The notes under the pieces: generated by a model | Database searches by the model: none | The model's input: only the letters and a program-made list of their open reading frames with translations | Told to the model about the DNA's origin: nothing | Translations under genes and position numbers: made by a program | Shown: positions 26,301 through 35,000 of the stretch, piece after piece | Position numbering within the stretch: the stretch's first letter is position 1 | Layout of the letters: each line of letters begins with the position of its first letter | Assembly: GCF_040412425.1 (NCBI RefSeq) | Contig: NC_089749.1 | Coordinates: 15,287,662 to 15,351,661, forward strand | Direction: 5' to 3' | Length of the DNA stretch: 64,000 nucleotides | From: Macrobrachium rosenbergii | Taxonomy: Eukaryota; Arthropoda; Malacostraca; Decapoda; Palaemonidae

Positions 26301-29300
26301 GTTTAACATGTATTTAGCCTGTCCCTTAAAGGTTAATACTGATCGTGCAAGATTTTTTCCCTATGCTATCGGAATTTCTCTCTAGCTATGTAGATCTACA
26401 GATCAGGCCTACTCCTTGGTACACTAGCCTCAGTGTCCTCTTCTGCAAGTACTCTTCTTAGCACAAGGATGAAGTCGAATTCTTGAAGATGGAAAGAGGG
26501 GTTCTGGGCTACAACAGGTCTCCCCATTCCTTCCCATCCTCTCTCAGAGAGGTGAGACATGACTTAGCCTAATAGTTAGATGACAGATATCTCCTGGGAG
26601 TGTTGCTAGACTCTTCCCCTCTGAAGATTCTTCATGCTAGCGTCAGCAAGAATTCAATCACCACACCACACTTCCAAGAGGTTGGGTTGGGTACTTAACC
26701 TAACTTAGTCTAGCCTAACTAGATGTAGCCTAACCTTACCAAACCTGTACTTCAGTACCCTGGAATTTCTTGTCTCATGGCATCAACCAGAAGGTAGTCA
26801 CCTGCTCTTGAAAGGGCTATTTTGGGTATTAAACCCGTCAGCCTAGTCTAATCTAAACCCAGCCTAATCTGAGCTAATCTGCACCTCAGTAACCTGAATC
26901 TTAGCCCGCCAAACCTCAGGATCCAAGGATAGGCATTCCATAGTGTTGTTAAGGAACAGTACACAGTAGTTCCTTAGTCAACAAGATGCGGGGGGAGCTA
27001 GTATCCTATCATCTCCTCAATCAATGGTGCCGGTGCACAGGTTTGCATAAGCACACTCAGCACAGCGGTCAACCAGACACATTCCAGGACGATGGATGTA
27101 TGACAGACAAGTTCGGTGACTAGAGTCGGTGTTAGCGACAATTGGTCTGTACACCTCGATGTTTCGAAGAATTGTTCGATCTAGGAAGACAGTCAGGTTA
27201 GTCCTTCATTCTCGACACACCGAAGCTGTTACTATTCGGCTGTGTCTTTACGGTCCGTGGGCATAACAGCCATCGTCCATACCACATTGAAAATATCACT
27301 TCTCGTCCAGTCAGTGAAGTTTAGCAATGACTGGGTCTGGTCAGTACTTGGGTAGGTGACCTCCTGGGAACACCAGATGCTGTTGGCATCAAGATGTCAA
27401 TCTCATCCATGGTTAGAAACATCCTGGGAACACTGGATGGTGTTGACGCTCAGGAGATGCCTTTCATCATCCATGTTAAAACTTGAAACTAGTCAGTACT
27501 TGGATAAGACTTCCTGAACCCAGATGCTGTTGGTGTCCTACGACATCTTTTTGCATCCATGATTCAAGTCTTGGCCTTACAACTCATCGTTCTGCCCTGA
27601 TTAGTCGTGGATCAACAGTGTATGGAGTTATTCTGTTTCTAAGGACCTAAAGGCTACCAGGAGTGCCCATGGGCCTTTTGCATTACCACCAGGACTTCTC
27701 AGCAACTTATAACAGCTTGTTTTGGTTCCACGACTCTGCCAAGAAGTGGTGTCTAGGAGCTCCATTTCTTTTGACTTTGTGTAGTTACTCTTCCACTGTG
27801 AGGAATGGAAGATTTGGGAGTTGTAAGCAGTAACTGCTGCTGCAATTACCTGTTGATCCACAACTCAAGAAGGAGAGAGTGTTATGTGGATCTAAAGTGT
27901 TTCAGGGGTCTCAGGGTCCAAATAGGCACTCCTTTGATAGCATCAGAACCAAGGTAGTACCATGGTTACACTACCCTCCTCCAGAGATTTTGTTCTTCTG
28001 CACTCCCTTTCTTGGAACTTAAGCACAGTTCTTCTTAGACTTTCAAGAGTCTCAAGATCCCAAGGTGGACACTCCTCCGGGTGATAGCAATGACACCACG
28101 GTAGTGCCATGGTCAATAAAGGACCTAGTGTCCTTCATCTGCTCAGTTGCAGTGCAGGTACACGAGTAGACAGTCGAACATTAGTACAGTGGCCAACCAG
28201 ACACTTCCCAAACAAGATGGATGTAATTACAAACAGTTCAGTCGATAAAGTCATGAGATAAGGACAGTTAATCTTGGTACCCTGACTTGCGGAAATTTGT
28301 TCAACCTCTGAAGAAGTTTGATCATAGTCCTTCTTTTCTCAACTTACTGAAGTTGGCGCTGTTTAGCTCTGTCTTCTCGCACCCTCGAATAAGCAAGGTA
28401 TCTTTGGTATCCATTTACATCTGGAGGCTTGCACCTTTCGCCATTATACATGTTTCAAAGATGATCAGTGAAATTGATCATTCTGCTTCTATGGTCCTGT
28501 GGTTCCAATGACAGTATGACGTCTATGTTGCTTTCTTAAAGACTAGACCTTCAGCCTAATGCCAACGATTCATGTTTTAGCTTTGAGTTGGCCGAGAAAC
28601 GGTGTCCAAATTGTCATTTCTCTGACTAGTGAGGTGATCGAACAAGTGTACCCTATAACTTCCTCGTGGACATCAGTACTTTTCAGGCCAGATCTTTTGA
28701 GGTCAGGGGCATCTGTCTTTACATCACATTCAGGAAGAACATGTCGGTCGAGTACTAGGATGGAATGTAATCGTGCAGATCACATTCATCTCGTTTTACC
28801 TTGGGACGTTTCCCATAGGTCAGGTCCTTGGACACCTTTTCCTTGGGTCCTATGGTGGATGCTCTACAAGTCATGTAGTTCACCCAGCTCTTGAGGGACA
28901 GGTTGCATCTCGTCTAAGGTGTGCAGCTGCAAGGAAAAGGTGTGTGTGGGACTGGCCTCCTCCCTTTCTCCTGTCTTCCTTCCTCTTCAGTAAACAGAGG
29001 AACAGTGAACAAGCTGTCATGTGCTGGATGGGCGTGCATGCTGGTGATCTAGATGACTGAGCATCCTATCTATAATCTAGCTCCATTTGGATTAGTAGAT
29101 GCAAATCTTTCCTTCTCTCAAGCAAGGGGAGAGAGGGCTAACTATGAACAAACCAGTTGGTTATTCTTAGCTTTATAGTCTCTGACACTGTGGGTTGATC
29201 TAAACCTTTCTGAATCAAGGCTATTACATTCCATTAATTCGAAATGCCCAGAAGTCTGGCAATTGAACATCTCTCGTATTCAATAGATCAGAGGTATGGT

Positions 29301-32030
29301 CTCCTTCCTTTGCTCTTTCATGACCAGGAAGTGAGTACCCAGGTGGGGCTGAACTACCAGTCAGTTCAGAGATTTACTCAGAAGCCTCCCTCCAAGAGTA
29401 AGTCTCCTATATGTAAAGACTAAGGGTTTGTATTTGTGTAGGGACAAATGACAGATTTTAAAAGTAATTTGTATTTTTCCTAACATGCAAACCTGAGGTC
29501 TTTACTTAAAGTGCCCACCTCTTATCACCCCTCATTCTCTTACCTGGGCCAAAAGGTAAACTGCTGAGAACTGAATGCGCATCAGCTTGATGGGTGGTGC
29601 TTCCTCCCTTACCATCAGTAGCTATTACCATAACCACCTTGCAAAAGTTTATTGGCTGGTTTCCCAGCTCGCTGAAAGTTAATCCCATATGTGAAGACCT
29701 CAGGTTTGTATGGTAGGAAAAGCTTGAACTGAATTAGGGGTCCAAGGAATTAAATTTATTCTCGCACTTTGGAAGTATTCCTCACCCTGATGAAAACAGA
29801 TTCTTGGTGAATTCTTACCTCTGAGCATAGAAGGAATAAAACTCTAGAAAGGCAGTATTTTTATCTGCAAATATTTTCTAAGAAATTATTTTCTGTAATT
29901 GCAGTTTTTTAAATATATGTGAAAAAACAATATTTTATATAAGTAACTTACTAAATACTGTAACTACATACCTATTAGCTTCACTTAATCGCAGCAGTTC
30001 AAAATTTGAAATTTGCGGTAACGCGCTATTGTTTTAGTGTAGATAACTAAACCCCTCCCGCTTTCGGGGAAGAATAGGGACAACAGTGCTTAAGAGCTCA
30101 ATTCTTTTCTGCCGGTCAACTGAACGTTTGGTTGAGCTCTTATTTGAATTTTACCAGATGGTTGTACCTTTCACCTTTGGTGAAGTATTCATTCGTGTTG
30201 GTTGCATGGTATTCATTAGCTTAGCTAGTACCATTGTGACTAATTTTCATTTAGTATGTCGGACTCTAGCTTGTCAAGTATTAGGTATTGCAGCAAAGGC
30301 TATAATACTAGACTTACTGCTGCTAAGTATGACTCGCACACTTTGTGTTACCATTGTAGAGGGCAAATTTGCTTGTTGGAACCTAAATGTGACGAGTGCA
30401 AAGACTGGGATCAGGGTAAATGGAAAGTTTTGGATGCGCATTTAGATAAACTCCAGAAAGACAGACAGAGAAAGGCGGCTGCTAGAGCTGAGGCTAGAGG
30501 CTTAGCTAGTCAGGTTCCCACTCCAAAATCGGATATTGCTGTTCAGCCTGTGACTGCTTTCTCCCCTATCACCAGCCCTCTGACTTTTCCTCCGACTCCG
30601 CTACTGGGCTCCCATTCTTCGGAACCTGATGCCATTGCCAGCGTAGAAGCTAGAATTGACCAAAAGTTTGGTCTGCTTGTTAACACTGTAGCCCAAATTG
30701 GGTCTTCGGTTAAGGCCCTTATGGACCAGGTAAGTGTAATTAGTGTTGGTGCAAGTGCAGTGTCAGTGGAGGAGGTGACTACTCTTCCCACCGATGCTCG
30801 TAGACAAAGGTCAGTGTCAAACTCCCCCAAATCTAGGAGGCGGCAAACCGGAGGTCTAAAGGAGGTCGGTGGGGTTTGCCCACGGGTAGTTGCCTCCTCA
30901 ACCGAGCCTGTTGATTGAACCCAGGACTCGGTGGTTCGCCATTGGAAAGGTGTTCATACAGATGTTCATGCTCTGTCGCCCAGTGATTCGGACACCAGTG
31001 TGGACAGGGGGCTTCAACACTTTTCAAAAGTATCAAGGCCATTGAAGGTGCATGCTCCTTCCGCAGAGCACACTTCTCCGCTTCCCTGTAAGCTTCCTAG
31101 GGAACAAGAGCTTAGTCTTCTTCCCTCCTAGAGATTTTGGATTAGTCCTGAGTGGTTTGTGCATAACACTTTCGTGATGGAGAGCCAGTCTTTGACGTGG
31201 CATTCCTCATCCAAATTGTCTGAGTGCCCACTTTCCAAACCTATGGTATCCAAGTGTTCTGTGTCGAAGTGCCCAACTTCTGAATGCCCAATGTCCGAAT
31301 GTATAGTGTCGGATCGCCCAGTGGCTGAGCGATCAGGTTACAAGCACTAACTACAGGTTGAGATGAGCGCCAATCTGAGACATTATCTTCCTGCTGCAGC
31401 TCTCTCACCAGGTAAGGTTAACAAACAAGCTTTACACCAATGCTAGCTACCTTTCTACTTCAAATTTATCTCCTTTACTGAGTGTTTTTGGGTAGAGCAA
31501 GTCCATGCATCCCACCTCCTGTCAATGTGGGATTCAGCTATGTAGTTACTTAGTAAGGTAAGTTATTTATGTAAAAATGTCATTTTTATGATAAAATAAA
31601 GTTTTACGTATACTTACCAAGTACTACATGATCAAGGCCCTCCCACCTCCCCACTCATGGACATAGGGCACAAATGAATTGAGCCCTTAAGCACTGTTGT
31701 ACCTATTCTTCCCTGAAAGTGGCCAGGGACTAGTTACCTACATTAAAATAATATTGCATTACCGCTATTTCAAATTTTGAACTGCTGCAGTTAAGTGAAA
31801 CTGATAGCTATGTAGTTACTTGATAAGTTTATTTAAAACTTTATTTTATCAAAAAAATGTCATATTCTAATATCTTTGAATAATTCCAGATGTTTTTTGA
31901 AGATAAGATCGACGATGCCAAATACTGTGGTCATCTCTATGGCTTGGGAACATCTTTCGTAGTTAATGGTAATTCTGCATCAGCATATAATGACAATGGT
32001 CACACTTCAGATTCAACCTCTAATTCATAG
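17145..32030 (+). CDS. CNOT7: CCR4-NOT deadenylase subunit (CNOT7/CNOT8, Pop2/Caf1 orthologue), six coding exons
   Basis: This gene encodes the DEDD-family 3'-5' poly(A) exoribonuclease of the cytoplasmic CCR4-NOT complex, which shortens mRNA poly(A) tails and binds the NOT1 scaffold. Coding exons are 17164-17394, 17993-18186, 18535-18696, 19116-19230, 20818-20958 and 31890-32030; all junctions have GT/AG and keep frame, giving 327 residues. The catalytic acids lie in DTEFPG (D78, E80), GYDFGY (D199) and [12 protein letters not shown] (H263, D268), each 38 residues after the human CNOT7 positions. The first 17145-17163 bases are 5' UTR after an acceptor, so at least one upstream non-coding exon is expected. 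About 40 extra N-terminal residues are Gly/Ser-rich; translation could instead start at M6 or at M43, just before NEECGI. The last intron (20959-31889) carries large mobile elements. The C-tail is short and Asn/Ser-rich, as is usual for the family. Confidence 0.95.
17993..18186 (+). CDS. CNOT7: CNOT7 exon B: DTEFPG catalytic motif, residues 78-141
   Basis: The exon starts after TTTCAG and begins with the first DEDD motif (D78, E80). It continues through the nearly invariant [19 protein letters not shown] segment and [11 protein letters not shown]. The donor GTAAGT splits a Thr codon (phase 2). Confidence 0.96.
18535..18696 (+). CDS. CNOT7: CNOT7 exon C: residues 143-195
   Basis: It begins after CCCTAG and encodes [19 protein letters not shown] through MLSFH. 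The donor GTAGGT splits the Ser codon before GYDFGY. Confidence 0.95.
19116..19230 (+). CDS. CNOT7: CNOT7 exon D: GYDFGY catalytic motif, residues 197-234
   Basis: It begins after CCCCAG and encodes [11 protein letters not shown] with catalytic D199, then [16 protein letters not shown]. The donor is GTAAGT in phase 0. Confidence 0.95.
19672..19795 (-). pseudogene. LINE ORF2 C-terminal remnant in CNOT7 intron
   Basis: The - strand frame encodes [20 protein letters not shown] then MTMNKTI, matching the RWFGHVxRxDExRLVR motif of non-LTR retrotransposon ORF2 C-termini. It abuts a TA-flanked MITE that starts at 19833. Confidence 0.55.
19833..20167. mobile_element. 335-bp MITE, TIR CAGTCAACCCC, TA target duplication
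   Basis: CAGTCAACCCC plus TATTCGCGG-type sequence is inverted at both ends, and TA flanks both sides (19831-19832, 20168-20169). TA duplication fits the Tc1/mariner-like group. It lies in the fourth coding intron of CNOT7. Confidence 0.75.
20818..20958 (+). CDS. CNOT7: CNOT7 exon [13 protein letters not shown] catalytic motif, residues 235-281
   Basis: It begins after AATCAG and encodes [20 protein letters not shown] and then the H263/D268 motif, ending in FFKMKE. The donor GTAAGG opens the 10.9-kb last intron. Confidence 0.95.
22305..22470 (+). repeat. Left inverted terminal repeat of the 7.4-kb element
   Basis: It contains CCTACACAAATACAAACCCT and CTTTACATATGG, matching the reverse complement of 29540-29725 with scattered differences. 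Confidence 0.65.
24040..24390 (+). repeat. Degenerate minisatellite, unit about 45-60 bp
   Basis: The word ATACATGCAA(C/T)(G/-)(A/T)..ACACGTCTG followed by CTTGGAAGGA(A/G)TAATACATA-like sequence recurs about six times with indels. It lies inside the 7.4-kb element. Confidence 0.6.
24859..24912 (+). pseudogene. 5S rRNA-like 5' fragment
   Basis: About 50 bp match the 5S rRNA 5' half (CCTACGGCCATACCACGTTG, then TTCTCATCTGATCATCGGG), after which similarity stops. It is a separate, less altered 5S start 2.4 kb upstream of the full-length copy. Confidence 0.65.
27000..27265 (+). repeat. Direct repeat copy 1 (partner 28110-28400)
   Basis: Shared words include CAACCAGACAC, GATGGATGTA and GAAATTGTTC-like stretches in the same order. 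Copy 1 ends right at the 5S-like sequence; copy 2, 1.1 kb downstream, has none after it. Divergence is considerable. Confidence 0.55.
27269..27387 (+). pseudogene. 5S rRNA-like sequence, full length (119 bp)
   Basis: It aligns end to end with eukaryotic 5S rRNA: TCCATACCACATTGAA near the 5' end, TTCTCGTCC in the middle, GGTCAGTACTTGGGTAGGTG over the box C control region, and a CTGGGAACACCAGATGCTGT 3' stem. Several substitutions in stems and no terminal T run beyond point to a pseudogene or a 5S-derived repeat rather than a working gene. It sits within the large element in the CNOT7 intron, in the sense direction. Confidence 0.8.
27411..27536 (+). repeat. Two further truncated 5S 3' halves in tandem
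   Basis: 27411-27450 repeats the 5S 3' end (ATCCTGGGAACACTGGATGG) and 27490-27536 repeats box C to the end (AGTCAGTACTTGGATAAGAC). Each is followed by a related ATCCATG-containing spacer, so the 5S 3' part plus spacer has been duplicated locally. Confidence 0.65.
28110..28400 (+). repeat. Direct repeat copy 2 (partner 27000-27265)
   Basis: Diverged copy of the segment before the 5S-like sequence. The neighbouring 27890-28000 and 28040-28120 also resemble each other (shared GTAGT(A/G)CCATGGT), so this part was built by local duplication. Confidence 0.55.
29400..29725 (-). repeat. Right inverted terminal repeat plus internal fold-back
   Basis: The 29540-29725 part pairs with the left end. The 29410-29520 part is itself a hairpin: TAAAGACTAAGGGTTTGTAT pairs with a TGCAAACCTGAGGTCTTTA arm. 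This repeats the terminal sequence a third time. Confidence 0.65.
29960..30104 (+). repeat. Left inverted terminal repeat of the 1.86-kb element
   Basis: It matches the reverse complement of 31676-31820 with scattered substitutions; shared words include AACAGTGCTTAAG and TTCACTTAA. Confidence 0.75.
30256..31350 (+). pseudogene. Gag-like ORF with Cys pairs and pentapeptide repeats
   Basis: A 220-codon open frame (30256-30918) carries CxxC pairs at C31/C34 and C45/C48 (CYHC and CDEC), a basic helix ([14 protein letters not shown]) and a heptad-like segment ([19 protein letters not shown]). After stops, a shifted frame at 31159-31350 encodes a repeated SKCP/SECP unit from a roughly 15-bp tandem. 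I associate this composition with gag of decapod retroelements; the assignment to DIRS rests on the flanking inverted repeats. Confidence 0.6.
31541..31820 (-). repeat. Right inverted terminal repeat plus adjacent fold-back of the 1.86-kb element
   Basis: 31676-31820 pairs with the left end. 31541-31640 folds on itself: GCTATGTAGTTACTTAGTAA pairs with CTTACCAAGTACTACATGAT. It is a third copy of the terminal TATGTAGTTACTT word. Confidence 0.7.
31890..32030 (+). CDS. CNOT7: CNOT7 exon F: last coding exon, residues 282-327, TAG stop
   Basis: It begins after TTCCAG, only about 70 bp past the right inverted repeat of a mobile element. It encodes [20 protein letters not shown] and a polar tail ending in TSNS before TAG. 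The conserved part is an exact match to my memory of the family. Confidence 0.94.
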   Translation: MFFEDKIDDAKYCGHLYGLGTSFVVNGNSASAYNDNGHTSDSTSNS

Positions 32031-35000
32031 TGAAGTGAGACTTGAGTGCGCTTGAAATGCATCAAGACTGAATGAAATGTGAAACTCATTACATGGCTTC
32101 ACCTACCTAAACTATAAGTACGAAATTAGCTGAGGAATCAGTGACTATTTAATAATTTTTTTAATGTCCTTATAGTTTGTAATTACAAGCTTGTGCAAAG
32201 GTGATTGCTGCACCTATTTTTTAAACATTCTCTATTTCCACACAGTTTTATGATTAAAGTGAAGATTGAAAACCCTATGAAAACTCTCTCTGTGATATGT
32301 GGTGATATTCTGTAACTTGCAACTCTTGGGTGAAACCATACAACAGCAGATGTGTCCTCCAAATTGCACCATTTCTAAGTTATGGCTGCAGTGGGGGGGC
32401 CATGTGATTTCAGTGAGTTTTACAAATTGAAACAAAATTTACCTGATTGTGGAGAAAGGTGTTATTTCGGGGGGAATTGGAGGTTGTAGCACTAGGTGGA
32501 AGCAGAGCATCAGTAAGAGTTGGTTTAAAAAGTCGAAGGACCGTGAACCATCTTCACTTGGGCTTTGTTTTCATGCCAGTTTGTTTTTTTCTGTGTATCC
32601 ATTGATTTATTTTGAGTCAAAGGTGTTATAGAGAAATAGTAATACAGATGTGCAAGTTTTGCAGTTGCAAAACTTTGAAAGGAATAATGTCATGCCTTAA
32701 GTCATATAGAGCAAGTCATTTGTATTTTCAATGTGAAGTGTTAATGAGTTCATATTAGGTTAGCAGTTATTCCTATCATTATATCATTGTTATGTACAAT
32801 ATTTATATCTTAGCATTGGAAAAAGATCCCATTATTGTAAAGATTGTTGGCAAGTTAAAATTTTTATCCATAGAGGAAGTTCACAGAATGGCCATATATC
32901 CCTGTTTGTAAATACATTTGCAGTACAGTATCATATAAGGTCAAGTGAATGAACTTTTCATATTAAATGTGTAGCCTTCATTCACTTTTTTGTCACTTAA
33001 ACATTTTCTTTTTGTTTGTGTAATTTAATGCTTGTCTGGTTATGTGGACATTTATTCATTTTGTTGAAAAAGAATCTCTTTGATGTTCAGTCAGAATGTT
33101 ATCTATTGCTTCTGTCAGTTAAAGTTGCTTGGGATCTTTTTAAAATGATAGAACTTGGGTACTCATGAAATGCTCTGTATACTTGTCAAGGAAATTTTCA
33201 AATGAAGTCATGATTCAGTTTTAGATTATGGTAAAATTTGCTGGATGTGAATTTACCGTCGGCTAATAGGAGATGTTTTCACTGTACCATTTCCAGTGTA
33301 GCTCTCAGTTTTCGCTGCTTTCAAACTTTCAAATTTTCTGAGGGTTTTCATATCTCATTCCATTTGTTTCATTTCATGTTTTAGGTCGAAAATGTGGGAG
33401 ATGACCCTGTATGTTCATAAAACATCCATTCTTGCACCAAGGTTTCTTACAAAGACCCGGGCCTTGTGCGCTCATGTATAAGGGCTAAGAGTTGTAATAT
33501 CATTGTTTAGAGAGGTCAGCATCTCTTACTAAACAACAGAACAGCTACTTATTTTATGTAGAGTGCAGGAATTCCATTTTTTTTCCACTTTCCCTTCCTT
33601 CAAATCATAGATCAAACTTGTTGCTGACTGATAAGTTCAGTGAACTTTTTGTCTCTTCTTAAACTGTAATTGAAATCTCTTAAAAAACATTTGGCATATT
33701 ACTTGTGACTCCAGTAACTTGCATTCAGCTTCAGGTTTGAGATTGATACTGGGTCTCCAGTCGTCCGTTACCGTTATGTACGTCCAGTTTAGATATAAAA
33801 CTGAGGTCACAGTGGTAGACTAAAATGGTTTTTGGTTTTTCATACTACAAGTGTGTTAGGAAAAAAAAAAAAGCATTTTTTACAGTCCTTTCATTCAGCC
33901 AGTGCAAATCTTTAAAAAAAGTATTAATGAAAATAAGAATGTATGACACTTTGTAACTCCAGTGGATCTAATTTCAAGGGATTTTTAACTTGAAAGTGCT
34001 TAGCCATTCATTAGATGTATTCAAACACATGAAGCCACTCAGGTACTCTTAGAAAATTAGCATCTTTTTTCTTTATTTTTTTTTTTTTAGTATTAGTGTT
34101 AGATTTCGTTAAGATTTCCTTGATATGCAATATCCATGTTCTGGTGTTATATTACATTAAAAAAAACAAGGTGAATATGTACAAAGAATTGCTACAGTTT
34201 AGACTAAGGGATTCTGTAATGTTTAAGAAAGTTTGCACTGCCCAATTTATCTTCTGACGTTATGCTTTTGAATCTCTGGTGATAAAATATGCAGGCCTTA
34301 GCTTGGGTTGATAACATTTTTCATCAATGAGTAGCACAAAATAAACAGATAAGGAATTTAGAAATTGTAAAAACCTTGCTGCTACATTTGTTGTAACAGA
34401 ATTGCTTTGATTGGGCTAAGTGGAAGATAGATTGGCAAAAGACAAACCCAATGAATGGCTTTAGTGAACCTCTCTGGTGACGTATATCTCATCTTCTGAA
34501 AACATGAGCATGAAAGTGCATTACCTGGTGAACCATGTTTGTGGTAGAACATACTTGGAAGAACTTATGTTTGCTTGGGAAACCTCTGTGAAATGTTGGT
34601 GTTGAACTGTCCTTAGGTCCTATGCAAGGACTGATATTTTCTTTGATAAACTTTCAAGAAGCCTGTCAGGGGCCTTTTTCATGAAATGCAAAAAGTAATG
34701 GATGAAAAGAAATGAAGAAATCTGACAATACTGGTGTGTGGGTCATGAAATAATGAATGCAGTTGTAGTTTTCATGGTGTGAAGAGTGGTACAAATGCTG
34801 TTCAATATTGTCGCTGAAATGTTACGTGCAGGACAATTGATCCTTCTTTATTAACGTGAAAATGTGGGAAAAAGAATGGAAAGGAAGACTTGTCAGTCAA
34901 AGGGTAATCTACTAATCTTAAGAATAATGAAAAATGGGACACTTTCACAAGTTTGCAAGCTGCCTTAACTTTGACTGTGGAGCAATGTGCTTTTGGATGC

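Larger units (their letters stand above)
22305..29725. mobile_element. 7.4-kb inverted-repeat-bounded retroelement, probably DIRS-like, in the last CNOT7 intron
   Basis: About 165 bp at 22305-22470 reappear inverted at 29540-29725; both contain ACATATGG followed by ATTAACTT and a GCGCATTCA motif. Just inside the right end, 29410-29520 is a second fold-back made of the same terminal words. Outer inverted terminal repeats plus an internal complementary region are what DIRS elements have. The interior is full of stops in all frames and I could not identify RT, RNase H or recombinase with confidence. It also contains 5S rRNA-like copies and duplicated segments, so it may be composite. Confidence 0.5.
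29960..31820 (+). mobile_element. 1.86-kb non-autonomous DIRS-like element with gag remnant
   Basis: About 145-bp inverted repeats at 29960-30104 and 31676-31820 bound the unit; both carry TTAAG(A/C)(G/C)CTCAATTC-type and AACTGCTGC words in opposite orientation. An internal fold-back lies at 31541-31640, next to the right repeat. Between them is only a gag-like coding region, so RT, RNase H and recombinase are absent. It ends about 70 bp before the last exon of CNOT7 and is in the same orientation as the gene. Confidence 0.65.

Noticed and set aside
28559..29060. Possible RNase H tail (RADH-like words) in two overlapping frames
   Set aside because: The resemblance to a DIRS RNase H end is too short and needs frame changes; not claimed as a domain.
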